NCBI GenBank assembly: GCA_020746875.1 | Contig: JAGTJL010000024.1 | Span: 496,001 to 560,000, forward strand | Reading direction: 5' to 3' | DNA length: 64,000 nt | From: Rhexocercosporidium sp. MPI-PUGE-AT-0058 | Lineage: Eukaryota > Ascomycota > Leotiomycetes > Helotiales | Shown: positions 12,408-21,904 of the stretch, piece by piece | Layout of the letters: every line of letters starts with the position of its first letter | Numbering within the stretch: the stretch's first letter is position 1 | Position numbers and translations under genes: made by a program | Notes under the pieces: model-generated | Database searches by the model: none | What the model saw: only the letters and a program-made list of their open reading frames with translations | What the model was told of the DNA's origin: nothing

Positions 12408-13787
12408 TACAGTCACGCGACATAAATTTCCGGACGCACGGCTATATAGCGCGTCTTTGCGTCGCGTCTTGAATGTATACCCTTATTAATTTTATACAAA
12501 ATGTTACAACCACGTACTCCTTTATAGCCTATCTCGGGAAATCTCAGACGTCTTCACAATCTCTCTCTTACTTAGTGAGCTTAGTTAGTAGGGGCTCGAC
12601 GTATGGGCTCTAGTATATAAGCTATTGCCACTACTTTTAAGCTCTTTAAATCGACGGTCTAGGACGCGACTTATATCGATCGAGTAGCAATTAAATTCAA
12701 AGATTTACTTCGATTCGGTACGCCAAAGACTTATACACATGTCGATTATCGAAATATCCTTCGCTTTGTTCGTGCCAACCCGAAGGCAACCTATCGAGCT
12801 ATTAAAGTATATATTAGGAAGGATATTAGCTCTTGACAAGTCTCTTAGTTCTTAAATACTTACGGAATTATTAATTAAAGAGCTAAGAGAAGACCGTTTT
12901 TAATAGACGTAGTAATAGCTAAAAGGCTTGCTTAGTGCGTAGCTTAAAGAAGTTGGACGGCCGAAGAATGGAGATTAATTATGTGGAGTGACGAGTGCTT
13001 AGTCGAGCGAGGGCGGGGTAAGAATTAGAAATAGTGCTTTCGGACTCCCGAGTAGAAGTGGAATCGAGAGATGATTTAAACCTATAAATCATCGAGAGAT
13101 CTATCGGTTATGGTTTAGGGAGCCTTTTAGGATAATAGGAGGTCTGATTTATACGTTCTTAATTAAGATTTCGAGTTAAAGAAGCATAGGTATTCGGCAA
13201 ACTCTTACCTTGAGGTGCTCGAAGCACAAGTTGCCTCGGACTTTGAAATGCTCGATGATTCAGGCTATATATTTATATAGGATAACGCCTTGATTTATAC
13301 TACCTATAAGGTTTGAGATTAGTTTATTAAATAAGGTATTACAACTATCGATTGGCCTCCTTACTCGCTAAATCTTAATCCGATTGAATATATTTGGTAG
13401 TTATTTAAAAAACTACTCGAAGAGCACTACCCAGACTTAAATGGCAAAGGCGAAGATAATATTAAAGTAATAGAGGAGGCCTTAAAAGAGTATTAGACTA
13501 TAATTCCAAAAGAGACCTTCGATACTTTGTATTAGAACATGCCTAGTCGAATTACGGCGTGCATTAAGGCTGGGGGATGGCATACGAAATATTAAGGTAT
13601 TTTAATTATTTTAAAAAGAAACGTAAAAAGCGCATTTTGTTTTCTCTTTTTTTATGATTCCAGTAAACTAATTTCTATGAGATTTATACTTCAATTGATT
13701 GTTTAATTGCATAATCAAGAGGTGTTGCTAATAATAAGGTAAAACCTCGCTTAAGGCGTGTCCGGAAACTTCTGTCCTAGTACTGTA
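12408..13787 (+). mobile_element. Dead Tc1/mariner-type element inside the gene cluster
   Basis: A 1.38-kb element with terminal inverted repeats. The left end reads TACAGTCACGCGACATAAAT and then TTCCGGAC; the right end, read inverted, has TACAGTACTAGG and then TTTCCGGAC. TA is present at both outer edges, as expected for this superfamily. The plus strand still translates to transposase landmarks, DNA near 13,280 (from GATAACGCC) and DWPPYS...NPIEYIW at about 13,350-13,400, which is the third catalytic region of Tc1/mariner DDE enzymes. The frame is full of TAG/TAA codons and the DNA is far more AT-rich than the flanking genes, as RIP would produce. It separates the methyltransferase from the P450 gene. 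Confidence 0.85.
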
Positions 13788-14114
13788 TATGGCCAAAGTC
13801 ACCATCTCGTCATGGTACAATCGCTACAGGGTCCGACAATCAATCATAGCTTTCATGCCGTGCACAATGATCTTGACAGGAATATAACATGACTTCAGAA
13901 ATCCATAAGGGATCAAAGACATTGTATTTAGCAGTTTGGCATAGAAAATGGGGTTCACAATTTGGGGTCTGCTCGAATTCGGATCTCGAGATTGGCATTT
14001 CATTCAGTAACTTGCAGCTAATAATCAATCTAGCCACTGCTTTTTGGCTACAAGAAATCCTCGAAAGCATCAATTTATCAAGTCCCACTATTCCACGCCA
14101 CGAACCGTCCTGAA
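13788..14114. other. Intergenic DNA between the transposon and the P450
   Basis: Near-even base composition and no recognisable gene. It holds the 3' flank of the P450 gene. Confidence 0.5.
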
Positions 14115-15973
14115 TTATACTTTGCGACGAGCTAGCATCACATTGAAATCAACACTAACAATGTTCCCCCACTCAATGGCCATATCATCCTTGGGATTTT
14201 CCAGGGTTATCTTCACATCATACATTAGTTTTGTCTCTTTCTGATGTTCATAGCCGGTTGGAAATAAAACTTACAGTATATTTGCTGAACAAGGTAGCGC
14301 AAAGCTTGACCACTTCAAACAACCCTATTTCTCGACCTAGACACAATCTCGACTCAAATCCAAACGGGCACAAAAATTTCTCCATGTTTGCCCTCTGGTC
14401 CGGCGAGGCTTCTAGCCAGCGTTCGGGCCGGAAAGTTTCAACATCTTCACCATATGTAGGCTTGTGTCGATGAATAACCCACTGCAATGAATTAGTATGA
14501 TATTACCACCAGCGAGATGATTGGGAGAGGAAGATATCTTAATGCGGAGGGAACGCAAAGAATCTTTGCTTACTGAAGAGCATCCAACGGTAGTACCTGC
14601 AGGAACAAAATGGCCGTCAATCACTGCGCCACCAGGTGGAACAATACGATCCATCATGAAACCCGTTGATGGATGGATTCGAAACGTTTCTTTGATACAA
14701 GCATCAAGGTATGGAAGCTGTGTGGACACAGTTGCGAAGTCGGGGATGGCTTCTCGGTCTGTGATGACAGAGTCAATCTCCCGCTGTAACTTGGACAACG
14801 CAGCTGGATGCTTTATCATCTGAAATATACAAACACTAATAGCGGTACGCCTGGAATCTAAGCGTTAGTGTGATATCTTCTTTTGAGGATGACAGTGGAC
14901 TTACACAGCTTCGGATGCTGGGACTACCACCATGAGTCCTAGATCGACAATTTCATCCTTAGTCACCACATCAGGGTGCTCGCTGTTTGCAGTCAAGTAT
15001 TGATCCAATATATCATGATGCTTGACTTTCGTCTTAGGATCAGATATTGAAGCCTCGATCCTGTTTGTCGGTAGGTACTTCTGGGCAAATGCCATCGGAG
15101 GAGCAATGAAGCCAAAATAGACAGCGAGAGGATTCTTGTCCAAGAACACTTGCAAAAGAGGAGCTTGGGCTAGCTATTATCCCCCTTAGTTCTGCGGATC
15201 AAGAGAGCAAAGTTCAATCTTACTCTGTTCAGATGCACAGAACCAACACGGACAGACTGAATAATACCATCAAGGTCCAATTTACTTTTCAAAAAGCCAT
15301 AAGGAGTATCGAAAGCAAAGACTCCACCGGCATCAAACGTGAAGTATTGCAGATTGAGGGGTAGATCAACGAGACCGCCGCCCTGGGTTTTACTTGCTGC
15401 CTCATCTAGATTTTGTAGAAGTAGCATGATTAGACCATCAATTTGCTTTTCTTGCTCGGCCAGATGAGACATAGTAAATCCACGAGCAACGGCAGCGCGA
15501 TAACGAGCATGCCAGTGAATATCACGTGTAGAGAAGAGATTTTCCTTCTTATGTCCTTTGCCGTGAGCTTCAAATGCGATGTACCATTTTGACTGCAACA
15601 AATCAGCATCTAGCATGCTCAGATTGCAGAAACTTACCTTTGCCATGTTGTTCTTCGTATTGTAGATGTCGTCTATGGCTGCTGGGTTCGAAAAGGACAG
15701 ACTCTCCGGCCCAAGCCTCACCACGCTACCATATTGATTGTGAAGTCGTACATAAGAAGGACGTTTTCTGCCATTGACGTAGGCGTCTCGAACCCTCCAG
15801 AAATTCGTCAAAGATGCTAAGAAAGGTCCTGGATATTGAAGAAGACCACTGCCATATCGATTTTGAAACAGCATGTACACAATTTCTGCAAGGACAACAC
15901 AGATTACTGTCGAAAAGGCCGGTCTTAACAGCGAGAAGATGACGAAAACAGAGATCATGAAGATGAACGACAT
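14115..15973 (-). CDS. Cytochrome P450 with atypical I-helix and haem motifs
   Basis: Membrane-anchored monooxygenase of the fungal pisatin-demethylase-like kind; expected to oxidise or oxidatively couple the polyketide. Six exons: 15973-15638, 15592-15224, 15173-14905, 14850-14574, 14481-14275 and 14210-14115, giving 517 residues. The open frame runs up to 16018, but only from a TTG. An N-terminal hydrophobic helix (about 2-30) is followed by YPGP. The ExxR motif is ETFR (379-382) and the PERF-type motif is FRPERW (434-439). The haem loop is FGFESRLCLG, with Cys at about 464, where the usual Gly of FxxGxRxCxG is Glu. The I-helix, normally AGxDTT, reads PASEAV (about 319-325): the acid is kept and the conserved Thr is lost. 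The first intron is 45 nt, in frame and stop-free. Divergent from the AflJ-like gene. Confidence 0.88.
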
Positions 15974-16519
15974 CTTGAAATGCCAGCAGCGAATCGGCAG
16001 CGAAGGTTCAGTGTTCAAACCGAGTGAACAGAATGCAACACGCGGCTAACAACAGTAGATATTTGGTTTCTTTGAATATCAGACATACAAAACATCTTGA
16101 ACACCCAGTCTCCGGACTTGAACACCGTACGAGTTGCAAAGCCGATCATCCTTCCGCTCCATAAGCGGATGTTGGGGCACAGCTTTGGCTTACAGGGTTT
16201 CGGTCACCGCGCAATCCGAAAATTGTACCTGCATTGGCACAATGACACGTATTCCCGCTGATACCCGACTGGGCCTACTGAATTTACCAGTTGAGATCGA
16301 GGCAGTGGCCGCAGGGTAATTAAGGTTGGCTGGGACTGCCCATCATTCCTCTAGTCTGTTACAGGTAGCATTTCTCACGGTAATACTACACTTCACGTTT
16401 TGGAGAAGTTTAAAGCTTACCTATACACTTAGCTTGACTATCTCAGCAATCTACTTTCACCAGAACTCCAGAAACTAGTCCTTACAAACTGTCTTGGGGC
16501 AAATTTTATCAGTGCTGTT
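15974..16519. promoter_or_regulatory. Divergent promoter, P450 and AflJ-like gene
   Basis: This 546-bp gap lies between divergent start codons at 15973 (-) and 16520 (+). A CT-rich, TATC-rich stretch precedes 16520. No exact TCGN5CGA site and no clear TATA box were found. The short open frame at 16134-16319 looks fortuitous. Confidence 0.5.
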
Positions 16520-17929
16520 ATGGAGAGCAATGGAATCTCGGCCTCTGCTATGAAGCAGCTGGCAAGTCAACTGTATGAAAACGCGACACAATTTAGTGTC
16601 ATTTCGATTCCGAACGAACAGTCAAGCTCATCTCTCGATATCAACACTTCACAACAACTGCGAAATAAGGTGAAGCAAGATGCGTTGATGTTGTTTCACT
16701 TAGCAAGTGGACCTAGCGAATATGTTGCTCACATTGCGCTGAATGTAAAGTCTATCTTGCACTCCTGGACATAGTCTGAAGTTACACTGCTAATTTTCCT
16801 GCAGCATCAATACACAATATGCCTTCGATATTTATGCCATTTCAAGGTCTTTGCTGCTGTTCCTACCAGGAACTCAATCAGTTTCTCCAATCTCTCCATC
16901 ATCACCTCTACTCCTTTGGCTACACTCACATCTGTCATTAAAATGGCTGCGACAAGCGGTCTTTTCACCATCATTGCTGCAGACAGAGTCTCTCATTCCC
17001 CAACATCCCTTCTCCTGGCAACTAGCCCCGAGTTCAATGGATGGGCGACATGCGTCTCGCAATATATGTTTGATGCAAGCTCAAAGTTAGGCGCTGCGAG
17101 TGAGGCATGGGGTAGGAGCACCGAAATGGCACACAGTCCATTCAGTATGGCTTTCGGCACCGACCTTTCTTTCCCCGAGTATCTTGGTCAAAACCCCCTG
17201 GTGGCCAAAAGCATGGGGCAATTCCTGAACGCTACCCAGATGGTCGATGCGAATAGTCCAAGACATCTCGTCAGCAGCTATGACTGGCAATCGCTTGGGC
17301 AAGTTACAGTTGTTGATGCAAGTCCTTCCCCCTTTACTGGAAACAATCTGTAGGAAGTTTAACTTACTTCAAGGCAGGTAAATACTACCTCGGCTGTTCC
17401 TACAATTTACCTTGCTCAGGCATTCCCGCTGCTCAATTTTGAGCTCGAAGCTCAAGAAAGGGCCCTCAAAAGTATTGGGGACGTGATCCATGCCCTTGAG
17501 TCAGAGCTGCAAGCCCGTATCAGCATCACTTCGCAAGGACCAAAAGGACCAGAGCCCGTCAGCAATGGGATAGCCATTGTCAAGGCAAACAAAGTATTCT
17601 TGCTGAGACACTTCCTCCACAATCTGCCAGACCCGGTTGCGGCCAAGATGCTCGCAGTTGTGGCTGCTCGCCTTGGCCCGGGAGACAGACTTCTCATCCA
17701 AGATTTGGTGATACCGGAACCGAATGAGATTGACCAATACACCGAGGGCATGCTACGAATGAGAGAATTGATACAGGTAGAATTAGCAAATGGAAGGACA
17801 AGAACTGAGGCAATGTGGACGAACTTGATCGACTCCATCGGGGTTGGGGCGAAGGTGAAATCTATCGTACGGCCGGAAGGGAGCGATTTGTCTCTGATGG
17901 AGGTAGAGATTGACAGTAGAGTTAGCTGA
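16520..17929 (+). CDS. AflJ/AflS-like protein, methyltransferase fold without SAM loop
   Basis: Three exons are the best fit: 16520-16744, 16805-17321 and 17379-17929, giving 430 residues. The N-terminal half has the winged-helix dimerisation region of family-2 O-methyltransferases (CLRYLCHFKVF at about 80-90, then IKMAATSGLF). The C-terminal half keeps the scaffold strand VTVVD (about 242), the LRHFLHNLPD region (about 323-332) and a closing LSLMEVEID strand. The glycine-rich SAM loop expected directly after VVD (VGGSxG) is missing: the spliced sequence reads VVDASKYYLGCS. This architecture and length match the AflJ/AflS-type co-activators that partner AflR-type regulators, one of which is encoded at 8,660. 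The second splice donor is weak (GTCCTT), so the exact residues at the loop are uncertain. The alternative is an active methyltransferase with a mis-predicted junction. Confidence 0.75.
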
Positions 17930-18745
17930 TGGAAATGTTATTAATGTTCCTCTCGGAATTTTTCTGTGGTTTTATCTTCACACCCAGCTCGAGAATCTCA
18001 TTCGCTGTGAGCAGGCGAGTAAAGCCTGTTGATTTTCTGTTGGTTTCACTAAGGGAGTGCACTGAAGACCTGGTTGTGCGGATCGTAGTTGTATCAGGTC
18101 TCAAAGAGAATATTCTGTTCTACATGACGCGTAAGAGGTATTAGTGGAGCTGGGCTACGTGACCTTGCCTTGACTAACATTTATATCATGCATGATGATG
18201 ACTCTGCTCACACATGTAGTATGCGTGAACGTTCCTACATTTTCCGCAGGTTAAGAAAGATTCACCTGATTTCTAGACGTGAAAAATAACAAGTATGTAT
18301 ACCTTGACACAACCCTGAATCCTCCAATAGAGAATATTGGAAACAATCTAATGAATTCGCCGTGAAATGTTTGGTGGTAACTTTTGCTTGAGTAGCAACG
18401 CGTTAAGAAAGATAGCGCACGGTTAATATCAATACCTGGAGGAATACACAGTACCATTTCTCTTGTATTTACAGTGGAAACAGGATCAGTACTAATAGCT
18501 CGCCAGTAAATATAGGATATCGCTTGCAGACCCTGAAGGTAGTCGCTTCACCCGTCGCGGCGTTGTGGCCTCGCAAAATCCAATAGTAGACATGACAACA
18601 ATTCATTTGCAAATTTTCACATTCCCTCTGAGGACATGATACTAATTCTGAGTTAACCATGGCAACAATAATGAGACTCCTATACATGTGAGATCCATGG
18701 TTTCGAATGTTGCCTCACCCTCCGACCTTTCCACAGGTGTCATCT
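17930..18745. other. Convergent intergenic region
   Basis: This 816-bp stretch lies between the stop codons of the AflJ-like gene (+) and the EthD gene (-). Open frames here are short and have no family signature. I see no gene, only 3' flanks. Confidence 0.55.
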
Positions 18746-19379
18746 TTAAGCGGACTTCTCCATAACTGGCAACACTTTTCCACTATCAATAATCTCATTC
18801 ACGAATCCAAGATTCATTCTGTCTGAAGTCAGCATCTTTTTGCAATCTCTACCTCACTTTCCAGAGCAGGAGTGAGAAAGGGGGGCCAGCCAAAGACCAC
18901 AAATATTAAGAAGGTAAAAATCACATACTTGGTCTTCATTTTCCGGTCGGCGAAGTTCAAGTGATCCATTTGGATTCTCTCGCGGTAGACAGGATCTTCC
19001 TTTAATGCAAGGAACACATCGATGCTCGGAAAGATGATACGGACTATGAAGTCGTGGTCCCCAAACTCGACGTAGCTGGGATCAAACAACTGGGGAAGGA
19101 GAGCACGAGTGGCTTTCGTATTGTGTGTCTGGTGATATATGTGTCAGTCGTGGGTTCTGATCAAGTTTTGACACTGAGCTATGGGAGCAGGCTCAGAGTA
19201 CATAGTAGGATACGAACTATTGTGTATCGTGTAACACCATACTTCTCCATGAGTCCCGACACAAGCTGAGCATGTTTCTCTATCTGGAAGTGGTAAAGCT
19301 CGTCTTCTGTGAGGCCAGCTTTCATATATCCAAGCATGGTCAAGCAGAGGAGCTTCTCGGTCGCTGCTGGTGAAGACAT
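18746..19379 (-). CDS. EthD-domain protein, probable dehydratase of the pathway
   Basis: A small protein with the ferredoxin-like EthD domain. Three exons: 19379-19218, 19128-18929 and 18848-18746, giving 154 residues. Visible features: TMLGYMKAGLTEDE near the N-terminus, then the HAQLVSGLMEKYGV helix with a conserved His, an aromatic PSYVEFGDHDFIV strand, and DHLNFAD near residue 113. The whole protein is one EthD domain, the usual length for the TpcK/AurZ-type dehydratases that act in fungal aromatic polyketide clusters; in the aurofusarin pathway AurZ is reported to dehydrate YWA1 to nor-rubrofusarin. Its promoter holds an AflR-type palindrome at 19718. The first intron donor is GTTCGT, which is weak, but the acceptor restores the frame. 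It is the last recognisable gene of the cluster on the right. The exact reaction is inferred from context. Confidence 0.82.
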
Positions 19380-20640
19380 GTTACCGATTTGAGTCTGTGT
19401 CTGGGTTCAGGTTCAGAATGTTGAGGATTGTGGTTGATTGAGTCTATGAAGCTGTTGAAGTCTGGAGAGAATGTGCGTCGATATACCCCTTCTAGCACAC
19501 ATCCATAACTCATCGGGCCAACCTCCTGGCGGGGAGGATTGGAATGTATGTGAAGTGCAGCGCCCGGAGTACGAGCTAAAAACTCCGATATTCCATGGGG
19601 AATATCGGAATTGTATTTACAACTTGCAGCCCAATTCGGCAGAGGAGAGCCGAAGGAGACCATTAAGATTTGACATGCCAAGTCTCGAGAGAACTTCTCA
19701 ATAGAGTGATTGGATTCTCGGGAACCGAATTTTGATACAGCATGATTAGCGTCCCTATTCTGGCCAATTGAGGTAAGCTTACAGGTAAGGGTGCGCACCT
19801 CGATTTCCTCGTATAGGAGCGTCATGCATCTGTAGTGAATAATGCTATCCGCTTAGTTACGCGCCATGCTATGATGATGATACCTGACCTTAAGCCCCTT
19901 CTATGGCATTCTCGTCAAAATCTATGTCCGTCCATCCAAAGGACTCAATTGACAGGTAAGCCGAGGCCGAGACTTCAAGTCGCTTAAATACAGTATCAAC
20001 CCTACACGAGCCACCCAATGATAAATAAGCATATCTCGTAGTCGACTAAACCTCGCGGTCATTGCTTTCAACCTCCCAAACCCCTAAATAATTCCGGAAG
20101 TCTCCGCGACAAAGATGCTCGAGTGGCTTGAAAAGGCGTCGCAGGTCTCCACTGTATAAATCTTATGCACTCGGATGCCATCACTCACCGGCCGGCTCGG
20201 AAGCCACTGAGGCTTCGAGGGTTGTTTTTTGTTGGTCGGCTCGGTAGACCCTGGTTCTGCGATTTGCAACAGAGATGTCGTGAGGATGAGTAATGACGAG
20301 AGCGGTAGGTCCGCTCGGTTTGCGATGTGCATCAACAGTATCAAGAGCTGTCATGGTATCGCCCGAGAGCTTGGGCCATAGAAAGCTTCTATTTCCTTCG
20401 AGCGCGCGAGTGCGTCACATACTTACTTGTCTGTCACAGGACACTCCCTTGCGTGGTCGCTCGGACTCGAAATATACCTTTCCCGATCGTAGAACTCTAT
20501 TCTACGGAGTCCTGCTTTATTTTGCATTTCGACTCCCTTCTGAAATTGAATATTGATGTGGCTCTTTCTTTCCTTGCCTACCTAGGTACAGCCTCATCTA
20601 TCTGCTGTTGAGACTTTGTCCTTCACAGGATAAAGTAAAA
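19380..20640. promoter_or_regulatory. Upstream region of the EthD gene, no further gene
   Basis: This 1.26-kb stretch of near-even base composition lies between the EthD start codon and the AT-rich block. Open frames occur on both strands (for example 19340-19825 and 20084-20344, both -) but none shows a domain, a signal peptide or plausible splice structure. An AflR-type palindrome lies at 19718-19728. It may also hold worn-out remains of a gene that I could not identify. Confidence 0.5.
19718..19728. promoter_or_regulatory. AflR-type palindrome TCGN5CGA upstream of the EthD gene
   Basis: TCGGGAACCGA, 339 bp upstream of the EthD start codon. It is the second exact TCG(N5)CGA match found in the cluster's intergenic DNA, and it lies at a typical promoter distance. 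Confidence 0.45.
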
Positions 20641-21099
20641 TTACTCTTGGTCTTCAAATCCTCATCGTGCAGAAAGACTGAGTATCCGTGGAATATCAGC
20701 CAAGTCGACCAATTGTTCAGATAACTTACGATAATCGCATCATCTTCATGGGCCAAGAAACCAACAGCAAGCTCGCCTGCTGAAGGCTCAGATTTGCTGC
20801 TTCCATTTTGAAGGCAAGATTTGCATACATTTTCGTCTCGTTGGGAGAATGGTGATAGATGACGTTCAATCAGCGCGGGTTTTACGTTCCTCTGCTGAAA
20901 TCCTACTGCCCGCCTCCATGCCGTTCAGGTAGTCAACGTTTTTCAAATCTGAGAAGAACTTTCGAGGCCATGTACGTCTTAGCTAAAATCACCTGAGGGA
21001 CAATAGCAGAATATTGGAACCCCTGATTTGCTACCTTCGACACTAAACCCAAACACCTCCGCAATCTCATTCCGTAATAGATGCCCAATTTTCCTTTTA
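20641..21099. other. Transition zone from gene-rich to AT-rich DNA
   Basis: Composition drops from near-even to very AT-rich between about 21,050 and 21,120. No gene is visible. Confidence 0.5.
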
Positions 21100-21420
21100 A
21101 GTAATAATTAATATTAAAGCTAATATATATAGTTAAAAATATGGCCTTTAGATAACTGGCGACTTGATAAAGAGAAGTATAAACTATTATCTCAAGTTGT
21201 TAGGAAATATTTACAAATTCCCGCTAGCTCGGCTGCTAGTGAACGATTTTTAGTTAAGAGGCTTTAATTATATTTAAGCTAAGAAATAGACTTAGTAAAG
21301 AGACTTTTGAGAAGATAATTTGTCTTAAAAGTTAGGAATATTATGAAAAGAAGAGATTTAGTGTGAATGATGATTCTATTACTTCGGAAGAAACTAGGTC
21401 TATATAACTACTTTTAGGCG
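21100..21420 (+). mobile_element. hAT transposase fragment (C-terminal dimerisation domain)
   Basis: The plus strand translates, with stops, to a WPLDNWRLDKEKY segment followed by LQIPASSAASERF and a downstream FVLKVRN, which are the ordered landmarks of the hAT family C-terminal dimerisation region (pfam05699). Only this tail remains. It is related to the longer minus-strand hAT relic at 28,280-30,900. Stop codons and high AT content mark it as RIP-inactivated. Confidence 0.75.
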
Positions 21421-21432
21421 CCAAGCTATTTA

Positions 21433-21489
21433 GCCCTCGCATCGGCTATTTGCTCTCGCATCGGTTATTTGCTCTCGCATCGGTTATTA
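21433..21489. repeat. 19-bp tandem repeat, three copies
   Basis: Three consecutive 19-bp units of the form GCYCTCGCATCGGYTATTW lie at 21433-21451, 21452-21470 and 21471-21489. They differ only by transitions and the last base. The units are much richer in GC than the surroundings. Confidence 0.85.
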
Positions 21490-21904
21490 GCTTTATATTA
21501 AAACTAGCTTTGTATCAAGACTAGCTTTATATTATTAGAACTTCCGAGGTTTAAAACACGGAAGCTTAAGGCTTGATGAAGCCACTGTTTTAGCCTTGAA
21601 TAACCCTTTACCGGAAGCTTAAAGCTTCCGAGGTTCAAAGTATGGAAGCCGGAGCTTTATGCGAAGCTAGAGCTTTATGTAAAGGTAGTTGAGTTATGGA
21701 AAGGTATGCTTTATACCGAATACGGTAATATGCTTAATATAATCTTATAGCTTTTGTATATTAACGCTTTATAATTAAGATAATCTAAATTCTAAATTTC
21801 AAAAGAATTAATTAAGAATTAAAAAAATTAATAATTATTTAAGTAAATAAGTACGAGAGGCGGTAAAGTTAAGCGAGGTGTCCGGAAACTAGGGGTGGTC
21901 GGAA

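Noticed and set aside
15974..16018. Longer N-terminus for the P450
   Set aside because: It starts at TTG; the ATG at 15973 puts the membrane anchor directly at the N-terminus.
17318..17378. GC-AG intron in the AflJ-like gene ending exon 2 after VVD
   Set aside because: It would leave exon 3 out of frame; a GT-AG intron at 17322-17378 keeps the frame, although its donor is weak.
19340..19825. 161-codon open frame upstream of the EthD gene (-)
   Set aside because: Overlaps the EthD start region in another frame, has no domain and no splice structure.
20084..20344. Open frame with a hydrophobic start (-)
   Set aside because: Looked briefly like a small secreted protein or an ABC-transporter tail, but no motif holds up and neighbouring frames are equally open.
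21433..21489. CRISPR-like array
   Set aside because: The three units are directly adjacent with no spacers, and the host is a eukaryote.
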